64,000 nt of DNA. Source: Pseudomonadota bacterium (GTDB taxonomy: Bacteria; Desulfobacterota; SM23-61). This document shows, piece by piece, positions 43,738-52,759 of this stretch. The DNA lies in contig JAHJQK010000030.1 of NCBI GenBank assembly GCA_018819135.1, positions 1 to 64,000 of the forward strand. Reading direction: 5' to 3'. A program made the translations under genes and the position numbers. Under the pieces are notes generated by a model. The model was not told the origin of the DNA. It worked only from the letters and a program-made list of their open reading frames with translations, and ran no database searches. Position 1 is the stretch's first letter. Each line of letters starts with the position of its first letter.

Positions 43738-44970
43738 CTATTCATAGCGTAAAGCCTCGGCCGGGTCGAGTTTGGCCGCCTCCCAGGAAGGGTAAAGGGT
43801 AGCCAAAAAACTGATGCCAATCGCCGAAAAAGCGACGAGAAAAAAATCGATCATATTCATCTTCACCGGAAGGTGCGAAATATAGTAGATATCGCTGGGA
43901 AGAGTTATAAATTGGTATTTGGCCAGGAGAACACAAATGGTATATCCCCCAATGAGGCCTACGATAGTTCCCACGACTCCGATAATCAACCCTTCAAAAA
44001 TAAATATCCGCATAATTGATTTCCCCGTCGCTCCCATGGACTTCAAGATGGCAATATCCTTGGTTTTTTCCATTACGACCATGATCAGCGAGCTAACGAT
44101 CCCAAAGGCAGCCACCAAGACGATGAGGACCAGGATAATGAACATCACCGTCCTCTCCAATTTCAGAGCGGCAAAAAGGCTTTTATTCATCTGCATCCAG
44201 TCTTTGATCCAGAACGGGAACCCCAGTTCTTTCTGGATCCTCTGGGCTATTTTTTTCACGGCATAGATATCTTTGACTTTGACTTCTATTCCCGAAACGG
44301 TATCTCCCATGGTCAGGAATTTTTGGGCGCTTTTGAGGGAAATATAGGCTAAAGAGGTGTCGTATTCGTACATTCCGGAGTCAAAAATGCCGATGACGCG
44401 AAATTTTTTCATGGGGGGACCTCCTCCTATGGGAGCAAGAGCACCCAAGGGGGATACCACCACCACCGTATCTTCAGGCAGGACTCCCAGATTTTGAGCG
44501 AGTTCTTTGCCAATGAAGATTCCGGGTTGACCGGTAGATTCTTCCTCTTTCTTCAGGTCATTTAAAGAGCCCTTTTTGATGGTTTCCTGTATATTGATGA
44601 CTCGACCGGCTGTATCCGGGTCTATTCCCCTGAGAACAATTCCATGGGCGTTTGTCTCCGAGGTAAGCATGGCCTGGCTAAAAATGAAGGGAGTGGTAGC
44701 AACAATTCCCTCAACTCCCTGAACCTTCCGGATAATTTCCTTATAATCGCGCAGCGGCGACCCGTGTTGCAGGATGACCAAGTGGGCGTTGGTTCCCAGA
44801 ATTTTAGTTTTCAGATCATCCTCAAAACCGCTCATCACCGAAAGAACGACCACCAAAGCCATTGCTCCCAGGGCAACCCCGGCCATGGATAGGATGGTGA
44901 TCAACGAAATGAAGATCTGTTTCCTTTTGGCTTTCAGGTACCGAAGACTTATGTAAAGTTCGTACCGCAT
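43738..44970 (-). CDS. lolC: lipoprotein-releasing ABC transporter permease (LolC/LolE family)
   Basis: 410 residues. N-terminal ISLRYLKAKRKQIFISLITILSMAG and LVVVLSVMSGF start the first membrane helix; a large periplasmic domain follows, with GIDPDTAGRV, IFIGKELAQNLGV and FRVIGIFDSGMYEYDTSLAYI. Three C-terminal helices include ILVLIVLVAAFGIVSSLIMVV, and the cytoplasmic loop has DIAILKSMGATGKSIMRIF, diagnostic of the family. Ends LYPSWEAAKLDPAEALRYE. Only one permease gene is present, suggesting a LolF/LolC homodimer-type system. Confidence 0.93.
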   Translation of the reverse strand: MRYELYISLRYLKAKRKQIFISLITILSMAGVALGAMALVVVLSVMSGFEDDLKTKILGTNAHLVILQHGSPLRDYKEIIRKVQGVEGIVATTPFIFSQAMLTSETNAHGIVLRGIDPDTAGRVINIQETIKKGSLNDLKKEEESTGQPGIFIGKELAQNLGVLPEDTVVVVSPLGALAPIGGGPPMKKFRVIGIFDSGMYEYDTSLAYISLKSAQKFLTMGDTVSGIEVKVKDIYAVKKIAQRIQKELGFPFWIKDWMQMNKSLFAALKLERTVMFIILVLIVLVAAFGIVSSLIMVVMEKTKDIAILKSMGATGKSIMRIFIFEGLIIGVVGTIVGLIGGYTICVLLAKYQFITLPSDIYYISHLPVKMNMIDFFLVAFSAIGISFLATLYPSWEAAKLDPAEALRYE

Positions 44971-45049
44971 TAATTCACTTTCAGCCTCGAGCCTTCAGCC
45001 TGCAGCAAAACCGACCAGCAGGATTTTGCCGTTAGCTGACGGCTGATTG
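44971..45049. repeat. word-like palindromic spacer between lolC and lysS
   Basis: Short repeated words (CAGCCTCGAGCCTTCAGCCT) followed by GCAAAACCGACC and GGATTTTGC arms and GCCGTTAGCTGACGGC, giving several weak hairpins. No gene. Related in style to the spacers at 11179 and 57497. Confidence 0.4.
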
Positions 45050-46534
45050 CTATTCTTTCTCTGGGCGCAGTTGAGGGAAGAATATCACATCACGAATGGA
45101 AGCCGAATTGGTAAAAATCATGGCCAAACGATCAATTCCAATTCCCTCGCCAGCGGCCGGAGGCATTCCATACTCCAGAGCCCGGAGGAAATCTTCATCG
45201 ACCAGGCCGAATCCTTCTTCCCTTCCGTCCTTGGCTTTGGCCTGTTCCCTGAACCTTTCCCTCTGGTCCAGCGGGTCGTTGAGTTCTGAAAAAGCGTTGG
45301 CGATTTCACGACCGCAAATATATAGTTCGAAACGGTCCACCACCTCTGGATTCTGTTCATTTTTCCGGGCCAAAGGGGAATCCTCGATCGGGTATTCGAT
45401 GACAAAAGTGGGTTGAACCAAATGAGGCTCTACGACTTTCTCAAAGAGGTCGACCCAAACCTTTCCCGGCGGCTCCTTTCCCGTAAGCTCCATTCCCAGC
45501 TTTCTTCCGTAATGAAAAATTTTTTCCGGGTCTCTCAGGTCTTCTTCCTTTAGCTCTCCATACATCAATAAACCTTGATGGAGGGTGAGGCGTTTCCAGG
45601 GAGGAGTAAAATCAAGACGGGTGCCTTGATATTCTAAAACCATACTCCCCTTGAATTCCTGGGCTAGGGAGGAAAACATGATTTCAGACATTTCCATCAA
45701 GTCCCAATGGGTGGCATAGGCCTGATAAAACTCCAGCATGGTGAATTCCGGATTGTGTTGAGTTGATAGACCTTCGTTGCGAAAGTTCCGATTGATTTCG
45801 AACACTCGCTCCAAACCGCCCACCAGCAGCCGCTTGAGGTAAAGCTCTGGAGCTACCCGTAAATACAGTTCCATATCCAAGCTGTTATGGCGAGTCTTAA
45901 AGGGGCGGGCGGTGGCGCCGCCGGGAACCGGTTGCATCATTGGAGTCTCCACCTCTAAAAATCCCCGGGCCGTTAAAAAATCCCTTAAAAAAGCAATAAT
46001 CCGACTTCGGGTGGTAAAAACCTCCCGGCTACGAGGGGATACAATAAGGTCCACGTAGCGCTGCCGATATCGGGTTTCTTGGTCGCTTAATCCATGCCAT
46101 TTTTCCGGCAGAGGGCGGAGGGATTTGGCCAGAAGCACCACCTCATCTACCATAAGGGTGAGCTCCCCTGTCTTGGTGCGAAAAAGCTTTCCTCGGATCC
46201 CTACAATATCCCCGATGTCCAACCCGTGAAATATCTCCCGACTTTTTTCATCCATCAAGTCCCGACGAAAGTACCCTTGGATTTTCCCCGTGCGATCCTG
46301 AATGTGCCCAAAAGCGGCCTTGCCAAAATTGTTCAAGCGCATTAATCGGCCAGCCAGGCAAAATCGCTCTTTTAGAGTCTGTAAATCTTCTTCGGCATGG
46401 CCTGCATAACAAGAAATAATCTCTTCTACCGAGTGACTTACCCGATAAGAATTGGGATAGAGAGCAATCCCCTTTTGCTTTAACTCTTCAGCTTTTTTTC
46501 TGCGCTGCAAAGAAAGATCCTTTATTTCTTCCAC
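45050..46534 (-). CDS. lysS: lysyl-tRNA synthetase, class II
   Basis: 494 residues. Anticodon-binding OB domain (AGRLMRLNNFGKAAFGHIQD, FRRDLMDEKSR) then the class II catalytic core. FRNEGLSTQHNPEFTMLEFYQAYA is motif 2, PPAAGEGIGIDRLAMIFTN is motif 3, and GGATARPFKTRHNSL lies in the lysine pocket. All recognisable ATP-binding residues (FRNE, GIGIDR) are present. Charges tRNA-Lys in the cytoplasm. The 190 bp to pyrE contain no gene. Confidence 0.96.
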   Translation of the reverse strand: MEEIKDLSLQRRKKAEELKQKGIALYPNSYRVSHSVEEIISCYAGHAEEDLQTLKERFCLAGRLMRLNNFGKAAFGHIQDRTGKIQGYFRRDLMDEKSREIFHGLDIGDIVGIRGKLFRTKTGELTLMVDEVVLLAKSLRPLPEKWHGLSDQETRYRQRYVDLIVSPRSREVFTTRSRIIAFLRDFLTARGFLEVETPMMQPVPGGATARPFKTRHNSLDMELYLRVAPELYLKRLLVGGLERVFEINRNFRNEGLSTQHNPEFTMLEFYQAYATHWDLMEMSEIMFSSLAQEFKGSMVLEYQGTRLDFTPPWKRLTLHQGLLMYGELKEEDLRDPEKIFHYGRKLGMELTGKEPPGKVWVDLFEKVVEPHLVQPTFVIEYPIEDSPLARKNEQNPEVVDRFELYICGREIANAFSELNDPLDQRERFREQAKAKDGREEGFGLVDEDFLRALEYGMPPAAGEGIGIDRLAMIFTNSASIRDVIFFPQLRPEKE

Positions 46535-46724
46535 GTTATTCTCGGTTTAAGACTTATAAATTTTGTACCCTGCCCCAAGACCATTTGGAAACTTAAAATA
46601 TCGTAATTTCTACTCTGAGTCAAGCTAAGAGTTAGCGATTTTCTTGTGTTTCTCTCTTGTTTCGACCTCAAAAAGGAAAAGGAGGCGGAGGAAGAAGGAG
46701 TTTCCCGGTTGGCTTTATTGAATA

Positions 46725-47279
46725 TTATCCTTCTAAGAAGTCGTAACGGCGAAAAAGGGATTCCAGTTTAAATCCTTGTCTTTTCAGGTTCTCTTGCCCA
46801 CCTTCTTCTCGATCCACGATGGCCAGAACCTTGACTACTTCCAGCCCCTCTTCCTTGGCCCGCTCGATGGCTTTCAGGGTACTGCCTCCGGTGGTGACGA
46901 CATCTTCCACAATGGCCACGGGGGTCCCCTCGGGAAGGTTGTGGATTCCCTCAATCCAGAGCCCTCGACCATGTTTTTTAGGCTCCTTGCGAACAATGAA
47001 GGCCGGGATTGGCTTTCCCTCCAGATAACTAATCAGGGAAACGGCTGTGGCGATCGGATCAGCGCCCATCGTGAGCCCTCCAACCCCCCCGATTGTCTTC
47101 GGGGAATCTTGCAGGCGTTCGTAGAGCAATTTTCCCAGCAAGTAGGCTCCTTCGGGGTGCAAGGTCACCGGCCGGCAGTCTATATAAAAGTCGCTTTCTT
47201 TTCCGGAAGTCAAAATTACCTTCCCTTTTTTGTAGGCCTTTTCCTTTAGAAGCTCCAAAAGTCTTTCCCGTAAGTTCAT
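46725..47279 (-). CDS. pyrE: orotate phosphoribosyltransferase PyrE
   Basis: 184 residues, slightly shorter than E. coli PyrE (213). VILTSGKESDFYIDCRPVTL is the family N-terminal motif, GGLTMGADPIATA follows, and the PRPP-binding motif is VAIVEDVVTTGGSTLKAI. RKEPKKHGRGLWIEG binds the substrate. Converts orotate and PRPP to OMP, UMP pathway. Separated from purB by a gap (47280-47414) with a CACAGAG repeat. Confidence 0.95.
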   Translation of the reverse strand: MNLRERLLELLKEKAYKKGKVILTSGKESDFYIDCRPVTLHPEGAYLLGKLLYERLQDSPKTIGGVGGLTMGADPIATAVSLISYLEGKPIPAFIVRKEPKKHGRGLWIEGIHNLPEGTPVAIVEDVVTTGGSTLKAIERAKEEGLEVVKVLAIVDREEGGQENLKRQGFKLESLFRRYDFLEG

Positions 47280-47308
47280 CCTTCGCTCCTTTCATTCTGG
47301 TTTTTTTA

Positions 47309-47345
47309 ACCCCAGAGGTCACAGAGAGCACAGAGAAAAAATTAA
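47309..47345. repeat. CACAGAG-family dispersed repeat
   Basis: CCCCAGAGGTCACAGAGAGC followed by ACAGAGAAAAAATTAAAACC, between pyrE and purB. The purB stop itself lies in another member of the family (47428-47462). Confidence 0.65.
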
Positions 47346-47414
47346 AACCAAGTGACCATTAAAAAAAAACAAGAATTAAAATCGCCTGAGATTTCATTTT
47401 CTGCATTTCTGTTT

Positions 47415-48761
47415 TTACTTTATTTTTTGCCTCGGTGATCTCTGCGGTCTCTGTGGTGCATGGTCCTTACCATGGAAAACTCGGCGCAAGATTTCATCCA
47501 CGTACCGCAGGGAATGGGATAGATCAAAACAGTCTTGAATTTCCCTGGGCTGCAAATAGCCGCGGATGGAGCGATCCTGCAAGAGAACACGTTGGAAATC
47601 CTTTTTTCCTTGCAGGGTGCGGAAGGCCGCCTTCTGAACCAAGGCATAAGCTTGCTCCCGGCTCAGCCCCTTTTGAATCAATTTCAGCATGATCCCTTCA
47701 GAAAAAATTAGCCCCCGCGTGATTTTCAAATTGGCGTCCATCGTATGAGGATAGATCACCAAATGATCCACCAATTGGGTTATGCGGGCGAGCATGAAAT
47801 CGAGAAGAATCGTACTATCGGGAGCTATGATTCTTTCGACGGAGGAATGGCTAATATCCCGTTCATGCCAGAGCGCCACATTTTCCAGGGCGGCCCAGGC
47901 GTTGGATCGCACTACCCGGGAGAGTCCCGTTAGATTCTCGGCCGCAATCGGGTTTCTCTTATGGGGCATTGCCGAGGAGCCCTTCTGCCCTTCGCTGAAA
48001 GGCTCTTCGGCTTCGGCCACTTCGGTTCTTTGTAGGTGGCGGATCTCCAGAGCTATCTTCTCGATGGTGGAGGCGATGAGGGCCAGAGTCAAAAAATATT
48101 CAGCATGGCGGTCGCGCTGGATGATTTGGTTGGAAATGGGCGCGGGTTGGAGACCGGCTTTTTTACAAACATATGCCTCGACCGCGGGGGAAAGGTGGGC
48201 ATACGTTCCCACGGCCCCCGAAATTTTTCCATAGGCGATTCTTTCTTTGGCCCGCCCGAGGCGTTCCAGGTTTCTTTCCGTTTCGGCATACCAAAGGGCC
48301 AGGATCAGGCCAAAGGTGATCGGCTCGGCGTGCATTCCGTGGGTACGGCCGATCATAAAAGTACGTCGATGCTCCCCAGCCCGTCGTTTTAGTACCTGAA
48401 GAAAATCCTTTAGGTCGTTTTCTAAAATCGCGGCGGCTTCGACCATAAGCATGGCCAAAGAAGTATCCAGCACATCCGAAGAAGTAAGACCCAAGTGTAA
48501 ATAACGAGCCTCCGGGCCAATGCGTTCGCTGACCGCTGTCAGGAAGGCAATGACGTCATGTTTGACCACTTTTTCGATGGCCTCAATGCGCGCGACATCG
48601 AACCCGGCTTTTTTACGGATGGCCTGCAAAGCGAACGCCGGAACTCGCCCTTCTTTGGCCATTGCTTCACAAGCCCAAATTTCAATCTGCAACCATTTAC
48701 GAAAGCGGTTTTCTGGTTCCCAAACCGCCGCCATTGCTTTGCGGGAGTATCGCCGTATCAT
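47415..48761 (-). CDS. purB: adenylosuccinate lyase PurB
   Basis: 448 residues. Fumarase-superfamily signature GSSAMPHKRNPIAAENL, plus HLGLTSSDVLDTSLAM, GRTHGMHAEPITFGL and KISGAVGTYAHLSPAVEAYV in order. Splits SAICAR and adenylosuccinate in purine synthesis. The last 17 or so residues (KDHAPQRPQRSPRQKIK) are unlike any PurB tail and correspond to a CACAGAG repeat (CACCACAGAGACCGCAGAG) read in frame, so the true family terminus probably ended at about LRRVF. Confidence 0.95.
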   Translation of the reverse strand: MIRRYSRKAMAAVWEPENRFRKWLQIEIWACEAMAKEGRVPAFALQAIRKKAGFDVARIEAIEKVVKHDVIAFLTAVSERIGPEARYLHLGLTSSDVLDTSLAMLMVEAAAILENDLKDFLQVLKRRAGEHRRTFMIGRTHGMHAEPITFGLILALWYAETERNLERLGRAKERIAYGKISGAVGTYAHLSPAVEAYVCKKAGLQPAPISNQIIQRDRHAEYFLTLALIASTIEKIALEIRHLQRTEVAEAEEPFSEGQKGSSAMPHKRNPIAAENLTGLSRVVRSNAWAALENVALWHERDISHSSVERIIAPDSTILLDFMLARITQLVDHLVIYPHTMDANLKITRGLIFSEGIMLKLIQKGLSREQAYALVQKAAFRTLQGKKDFQRVLLQDRSIRGYLQPREIQDCFDLSHSLRYVDEILRRVFHGKDHAPQRPQRSPRQKIK

Positions 48762-48783
48762 CGCCGTTCCTCACTTCTACCCA

Positions 48784-48848
48784 AATTGAGCGATTTTTTA
48801 AACCACAGAGATCTCAGAGAATAATTTCATAGTTAAAAAATAAGCTCA
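48784..48848. repeat. CACAGAG-family repeat, long form
   Basis: TTGAGCGATTTTTTAAACC, then the CACAGAGATCTCAGAGAATA core, then AAAAAATAAGCTCAA; the ends TTGAG and CTCAA are inverted. It has a close second copy at 59725-59795. The family recurs at 1473, 1716, 11848, 26197, 47309, 47428, 48965, 53878, 54268 and 59725. Confidence 0.7.
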
Positions 48849-48910
48849 ATATTTTTTCTGTACTACTAACGTTCAAACTCTGATAATTTTATAAAATATA
48901 TTTTAATTTT

Positions 48911-48949
48911 ATCTGTGTTTATCTGCGTTAATCTGCGTCCAATAAATTT
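48911..48949. repeat. GACGCAGATT-family dispersed repeat (inverse orientation)
   Basis: TCTGTGTTTATCTGCGTTAA followed by TCTGCGTCCAATAAATTT; inverse orientation relative to the 1512 copy. Confidence 0.65.
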
Positions 48950-49078
48950 TTGGTTGCGGCTATGACGCTCTGTGACCTCTGTGGTGAATCGCCTTTTTGG
49001 GTTTAACTTGTTTTAAACCGCAATTTAACAGTTTCAGCGTTCAAAGTCAAGAATGAGGAAAAAGGTCATTTAAATTCC

Positions 49079-49107
49079 TTGACGAAAAAATTTTTTTTAA
49101 GTATTTT
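49079..49107 (+). promoter_or_regulatory. candidate sigma-70-type promoter for the speB operon
   Basis: TTGACG (49079-49084) and TATTTT (49102-49107) are separated by 17 bp; the spacer is a poly-A/poly-T run. Start of transcription would be near 49114, giving a leader of about 65 nt before speB. The -10 is weak, so this is a candidate only. Confidence 0.4.
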
Positions 49108-49178
49108 TTATCGGAGCGTAAGAACTGTGGTCGGAACCGTTACCAAAACAAATTTTTAGGGAAAGGTATTCCCCAAAT

Positions 49179-50099
49179 ATGAACGGTAAACTTGCTACAA
49201 TCCCCCCCAACTTTGGCGGGCTTCCCCCCGACCAATCCCTCTGGAAAGATTCCCGGGTTGTTTTTATCCCGGTCCTCTACGATCTTACCAGCACCTATCT
49301 ACCGGGAGCCCGCCGCGGCCCCCTGGCCATCTTAGAAGCTTCCACCCATATGGAACTTTTTGATGAAGAATTAGAGCTGGAGGTTTCCCGCATTGGATTT
49401 TATACTCTCGAACCCCTGGAAGCAGTGGCCTCCGGCCCGGAGGCCATGGTGCGCCAGACTCAAGTCTATGCTGAAAAGGTTATTCGCGCGGATAAATTCC
49501 CCGTGCTCATCGGCGGGGAACACACCGTTACCTTGGGCATGGCCCGAGCGATAAAAGGAAAGTACCCGCAGGTCTCGTTCCTCCAATTGGACGCTCATGC
49601 CGACCTACGCGATTCTTTTGAGGGAACATCCTTTAGCCATGCCTGTGTAGGACGCCGTTTAACGGAGTTAGGGCCTTTGGTCCAAGTGGGCCTACGTAGT
49701 TTAAGCCGGGAAGAAAATTCTTTTTTGAAAAGTGGAAGCGTAACCTCTTTCTTTTGGCATCGTCTTGCTGAATCTCCTGACTGGGCCGAAAGGGTGTGCC
49801 AGGCTCTTTCCTCCGAGGTGTATGTGACCATCGACCTGGACGTCCTCGATCCGGCGGTCATGCCTTCAGTAGGTACCCCGGAACCCGGAGGTTTTCATTG
49901 GCGCAATCTAACCCAATTTCTGCGCCGCATTGCCCGAGAAAAAAACATCGTTGGATTCGATGTGGTTGAACTGGCCCCCATCCCGGGATTGGTCGCCCCT
50001 GATTTTTTGGCTGCCAAGCTCATTTACAGATTTTTGGGGGCAATTTTTGCTCGTTCCCTCGGCAGCGAGAAGAAGACCAAGCGCAAGAAAGGAGAGTGA
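49179..50099 (+). CDS. speB: agmatinase family ureohydrolase SpeB
   Basis: 306 residues, arginase/agmatinase superfamily. Metal ligands appear in [33 protein letters not shown] and [22 protein letters not shown]; all of the DAHAD and DxD motif acidic residues are kept. Hydrolyses agmatine to putrescine and urea. The adjoining decarboxylase gene makes agmatine, which supports agmatinase over arginase. The gene heads a plus-strand operon and overlaps the next gene by 4 bp (GTGA). Confidence 0.93.
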   Translation: MNGKLATIPPNFGGLPPDQSLWKDSRVVFIPVLYDLTSTYLPGARRGPLAILEASTHMELFDEELELEVSRIGFYTLEPLEAVASGPEAMVRQTQVYAEKVIRADKFPVLIGGEHTVTLGMARAIKGKYPQVSFLQLDAHADLRDSFEGTSFSHACVGRRLTELGPLVQVGLRSLSREENSFLKSGSVTSFFWHRLAESPDWAERVCQALSSEVYVTIDLDVLDPAVMPSVGTPEPGGFHWRNLTQFLRRIAREKNIVGFDVVELAPIPGLVAPDFLAAKLIYRFLGAIFARSLGSEKKTKRKKGE

Positions 50100-50650
50100 A
50101 AAAAGTGGAAAACTGGGTCCCGCGGAAATTATTTTTTACCAAGGGAGTGGGCGTTCATAAAGAAGAACTTCGTTCTTTCGAGCTCGCTCTGCGTGATGCC
50201 GGTATTGAAAAATGTAACCTGGTAACTGTTTCCAGCATTCTTCCCCCCCGGTGTAAACTTGTATCCCGGACCCAGGGGCTCCGGGAGCTCGTTCCCGGTG
50301 GCATAACCTTTTGCGTCTTGGCCAAGTGCAGTACCAATGAGCCCCGACGCCTGATCGCAGCTTCTATCGGTTGCGCCATCCCTTCGGAAAAATCTCTGTA
50401 CGGTTACCTCAGTGAACACCATGCCTTTGGCCAAACCGAAAAAGAAGCTGGCGATTATGCCGAAGACTTGGCGGCGGCCATGCTGGCCTCTACGCTGGGC
50501 ATGGAGTTCGATGAAGACAAAAGCTGGGATGAAAAAAAAGAATTTTACCGCATCAGCGACAAAATCGTCCGCACAACCAACGTTACGCAGTCCAGCATTG
50601 TCAAAAACGGGTGGGCGACGGTTGTGGCGGCCGCTGTTTTTCTTTTTTAA
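50096..50650 (+). CDS. pdaD: pyruvoyl-dependent arginine decarboxylase PdaD
   Basis: 184 residues. GTG start overlaps the speB stop as [26 protein letters not shown] at the N-terminus and [14 protein letters not shown] form the self-cleaving region: cleavage between the two serines of VSSILPP yields the beta chain and the alpha chain with its N-terminal pyruvoyl group, as in archaeal PvlArgDC. The C-terminal part has [13 protein letters not shown] and the conserved Glu of ISDK region. It forms agmatine from arginine; the agmatinase gene just upstream completes the route to putrescine. Typically found in archaea, some bacteria, including deltaproteobacteria. Confidence 0.93.
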   Translation: MKKVENWVPRKLFFTKGVGVHKEELRSFELALRDAGIEKCNLVTVSSILPPRCKLVSRTQGLRELVPGGITFCVLAKCSTNEPRRLIAASIGCAIPSEKSLYGYLSEHHAFGQTEKEAGDYAEDLAAAMLASTLGMEFDEDKSWDEKKEFYRISDKIVRTTNVTQSSIVKNGWATVVAAAVFLF

Positions 50651-50667
50651 GGGCCGGTGGAAACTCT

Positions 50668-51675
50668 ATGAATATCGGATTATGCTTTAATCTAAAGAAG
50701 CTCTCCCCAGACCCTGGTGTTGATGACCTATACGCCGAATGGGACGATGAGGATACGATCGAAGCCGTCCGCTCCGCCCTGGCGCGTCAACACCAGGTTA
50801 ACCTCATCGAAGGGGATGAGGAAGCCTTCGAAAAGTTGCGCCGGCTCCGACCCGATATTGTTTTTAACATCGCCGAAGGAATTTACGGCGCCAGCCGCGA
50901 ATTACAAATCCCGGCCATGCTGGAGATGCTCCGCATTCCTTACACGGGTTCGGACCCGCTGACCTTGGCTCTTTGTTTGGATAAATCTCTGGCCAAAGAA
51001 ATTATCGGCTACCACGGGATCCCTACGCCTCCTTTCCGGGTCATTCACAACCTGAAAAGGACAAAAGATTTGCCTTCTTTCCCCTTGATGGTGAAACCTC
51101 TTTGGGAGGGGTCCAGCAAAGGCATTGGCAATAAGGCCTTAGTTCGGACGTCCCAACAACTCAGGGAGCAGGTGTCCACGACTTTAACCCACTACCACCA
51201 ACCGGCATTGGTGGAAAAATACCTTCCGGGCCGGGAATTCACGGTTGCTCTTTTGGGCAACGGGGATGATCTGGAAATACTTCCGATTGTGGAGATTCAA
51301 TTTGACCAGTTGCCAGCAGATATTAACCCCATCTATTCCTATGAAGCCAAGTGGATCTGGGACACGGTGGAGAAACCTCTGGAAATTTTTGCATGCCCAG
51401 CGAAGGTATCACCCCCTCTTCGTAGAAAAATTCAAAACGTGTGCCAAGCAGCCTTTTCGGCCTTACGCTGTCGGGATTGGTGCCGAATCGATATCCGCCT
51501 GGATGATGCCGGTGAACCAAACGTTCTGGAGTTGAATCCTTTGCCTGGGATCTTGCCCAACCCCGCCGCCAACTCCTGTTTTCCCAAGGCTGCTCGAACC
51601 GCCGGATTAGCATACGGCGACCTGATTAACCGGGTATTGGAGATTGCCTGTCAGAGAGTTGGATTACAGCCATGA
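50668..51675 (+). CDS. ATP-grasp protein, D-alanine-D-alanine ligase-like (first of two)
   Basis: 335 residues from the ATG at 50668; the frame extends upstream into pdaD but that part is a shadow. ATP-grasp motifs: PLMVKPLWEGSSKGIGNKAL, VEKYLPGREFTVALLG, CRIDIRLDDAGEPNVLELNPLPGI with the Mg2+-binding ExN. NIAEGIYGASRELQIPAMLEM and YTGSDPLTLALCLDKSLAK are Ddl-type. Not expected to be the essential cell-wall Ddl, because it stands with a close paralogue in a polyamine operon. Substrate unknown; ligation to an amine such as putrescine or agmatine is a guess from context. Confidence 0.8.
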   Translation: MNIGLCFNLKKLSPDPGVDDLYAEWDDEDTIEAVRSALARQHQVNLIEGDEEAFEKLRRLRPDIVFNIAEGIYGASRELQIPAMLEMLRIPYTGSDPLTLALCLDKSLAKEIIGYHGIPTPPFRVIHNLKRTKDLPSFPLMVKPLWEGSSKGIGNKALVRTSQQLREQVSTTLTHYHQPALVEKYLPGREFTVALLGNGDDLEILPIVEIQFDQLPADINPIYSYEAKWIWDTVEKPLEIFACPAKVSPPLRRKIQNVCQAAFSALRCRDWCRIDIRLDDAGEPNVLELNPLPGILPNPAANSCFPKAARTAGLAYGDLINRVLEIACQRVGLQP

Positions 51676-52739
51676 GCAAAGCATCCATCCTGATTCTCTA
51701 TAGCCTTCCCCGTTCTTTCTTCCCTGACGGTTCTCCTGACCGCATCAGTCTGCGGGCGGTTCGATCCCGCCTCCAGGCTGTCCAGAAGGCTTTGAAATCT
51801 TTGGGGTACTCCATCCAGACCCAGGAAGCCGAAAAAAAATTGCCGCTCCTGGTGGAAGAAATTTTTGCCGCAAAAGCCGATTTGGTCTTCAACCTCTGCG
51901 AAGAATTTTTCGGCCAAACTCGCCTGGAGATGAACATCGCCGCCCTTCTCGAACTTTTAGACCTCCCTTTTACAGGATCTTCTTCCTTTGTGCTGGGTTT
52001 ATCGCAAGATAAAGGGAAGACCAAAACGATCCTCGCGCACCATCATATCCCTACCCCACCCCACCGGGTTTGGCAACCCGGAAGAGATGATCTGCTGGCT
52101 GAGTTACATTTTCCGCTCATCGTTAAGCCCCTGTGTGAAGACGCCAGTTTAGGCATCGACAACGATGCCTTTATCCAGGATGAAAGATCTCTGAGGAAAC
52201 AAATTCAAAAAATCTACCAGGGGTATGGGCAATCCGTTTTGGTCGAGGAATTCATCGATGGCCGGGAGTTGAATGTTTCTATTCTTGGCAACGAAGACCC
52301 GCAGGTTTTACCCATATCCGAGATTGATTTTTCCTCTATGCCCCCTGGGTTACCGAAAATTTGCGGCTATGCCGCGAAGTGGGAAGAAGACAGTAAGGAA
52401 TTTAGCCACACGGTTCCCCGCTGCCCTGCAGTTCTCTCCCCTGAAATTGAAAAGGAAGTTTTCCACGTATCCCTCCAGGCATACCAAATCATGGAATGTC
52501 GCGATTACGCCCGGGTGGACATCCGGCTTAGCCCCGATGGAATTCCCTATGTCCTGGAGATCAATGCCAACCCCGATATTTCACCGGATGCGGGAATCAT
52601 CCGTTCGGCTGAATCAGCCGGGCTTACCTATGCCGACTTAATCGGCCGCATTGTAGAACTTGCCTTGGCTCGGAGTAAACCCTTGCCGGGTCACCACAAG
52701 GGGAAGGTGGTTTCTGCCGAAAGGGAGCCCAGTGCCTGA
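51672..52739 (+). CDS. ATP-grasp protein, D-alanine-D-alanine ligase-like (second of two)
   Basis: 355 residues, 4-bp overlap (ATGA) with the preceding ATP-grasp gene. Same layout: LVFNLCEEFFGQTRLEMN, FTGSSSFVLGLSQDKGKTK, PLIVKPLCEDASLGIDNDAF, VEEFIDGRELNVSILG, ARVDIRLSPDGIPYVLEINANPDI. The two copies share the architecture but have diverged in many positions, for example WEGSSKGIGN against CEDASLGIDN in the P-loop-like lid. This indicates an old tandem duplication with possible different substrates. A basic tail follows the last helix. Confidence 0.8.
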   Translation: MSKASILILYSLPRSFFPDGSPDRISLRAVRSRLQAVQKALKSLGYSIQTQEAEKKLPLLVEEIFAAKADLVFNLCEEFFGQTRLEMNIAALLELLDLPFTGSSSFVLGLSQDKGKTKTILAHHHIPTPPHRVWQPGRDDLLAELHFPLIVKPLCEDASLGIDNDAFIQDERSLRKQIQKIYQGYGQSVLVEEFIDGRELNVSILGNEDPQVLPISEIDFSSMPPGLPKICGYAAKWEEDSKEFSHTVPRCPAVLSPEIEKEVFHVSLQAYQIMECRDYARVDIRLSPDGIPYVLEINANPDISPDAGIIRSAESAGLTYADLIGRIVELALARSKPLPGHHKGKVVSAEREPSA

Positions 52740-52759
52740 AAATCCTGACCCCGAAAAAA

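Larger units (their letters stand above)
48762..49178. other. 417-bp divergent intergenic region with repeats and promoter
   Basis: Between purB (minus) and speB (plus). Holds the CACAGAG unit 48784-48848, a GACGCAG-family copy 48911-48949, a second CACAGAG fragment 48965-48988, and the candidate speB promoter at 49079-49107. No reading frame is supported. Confidence 0.6.
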
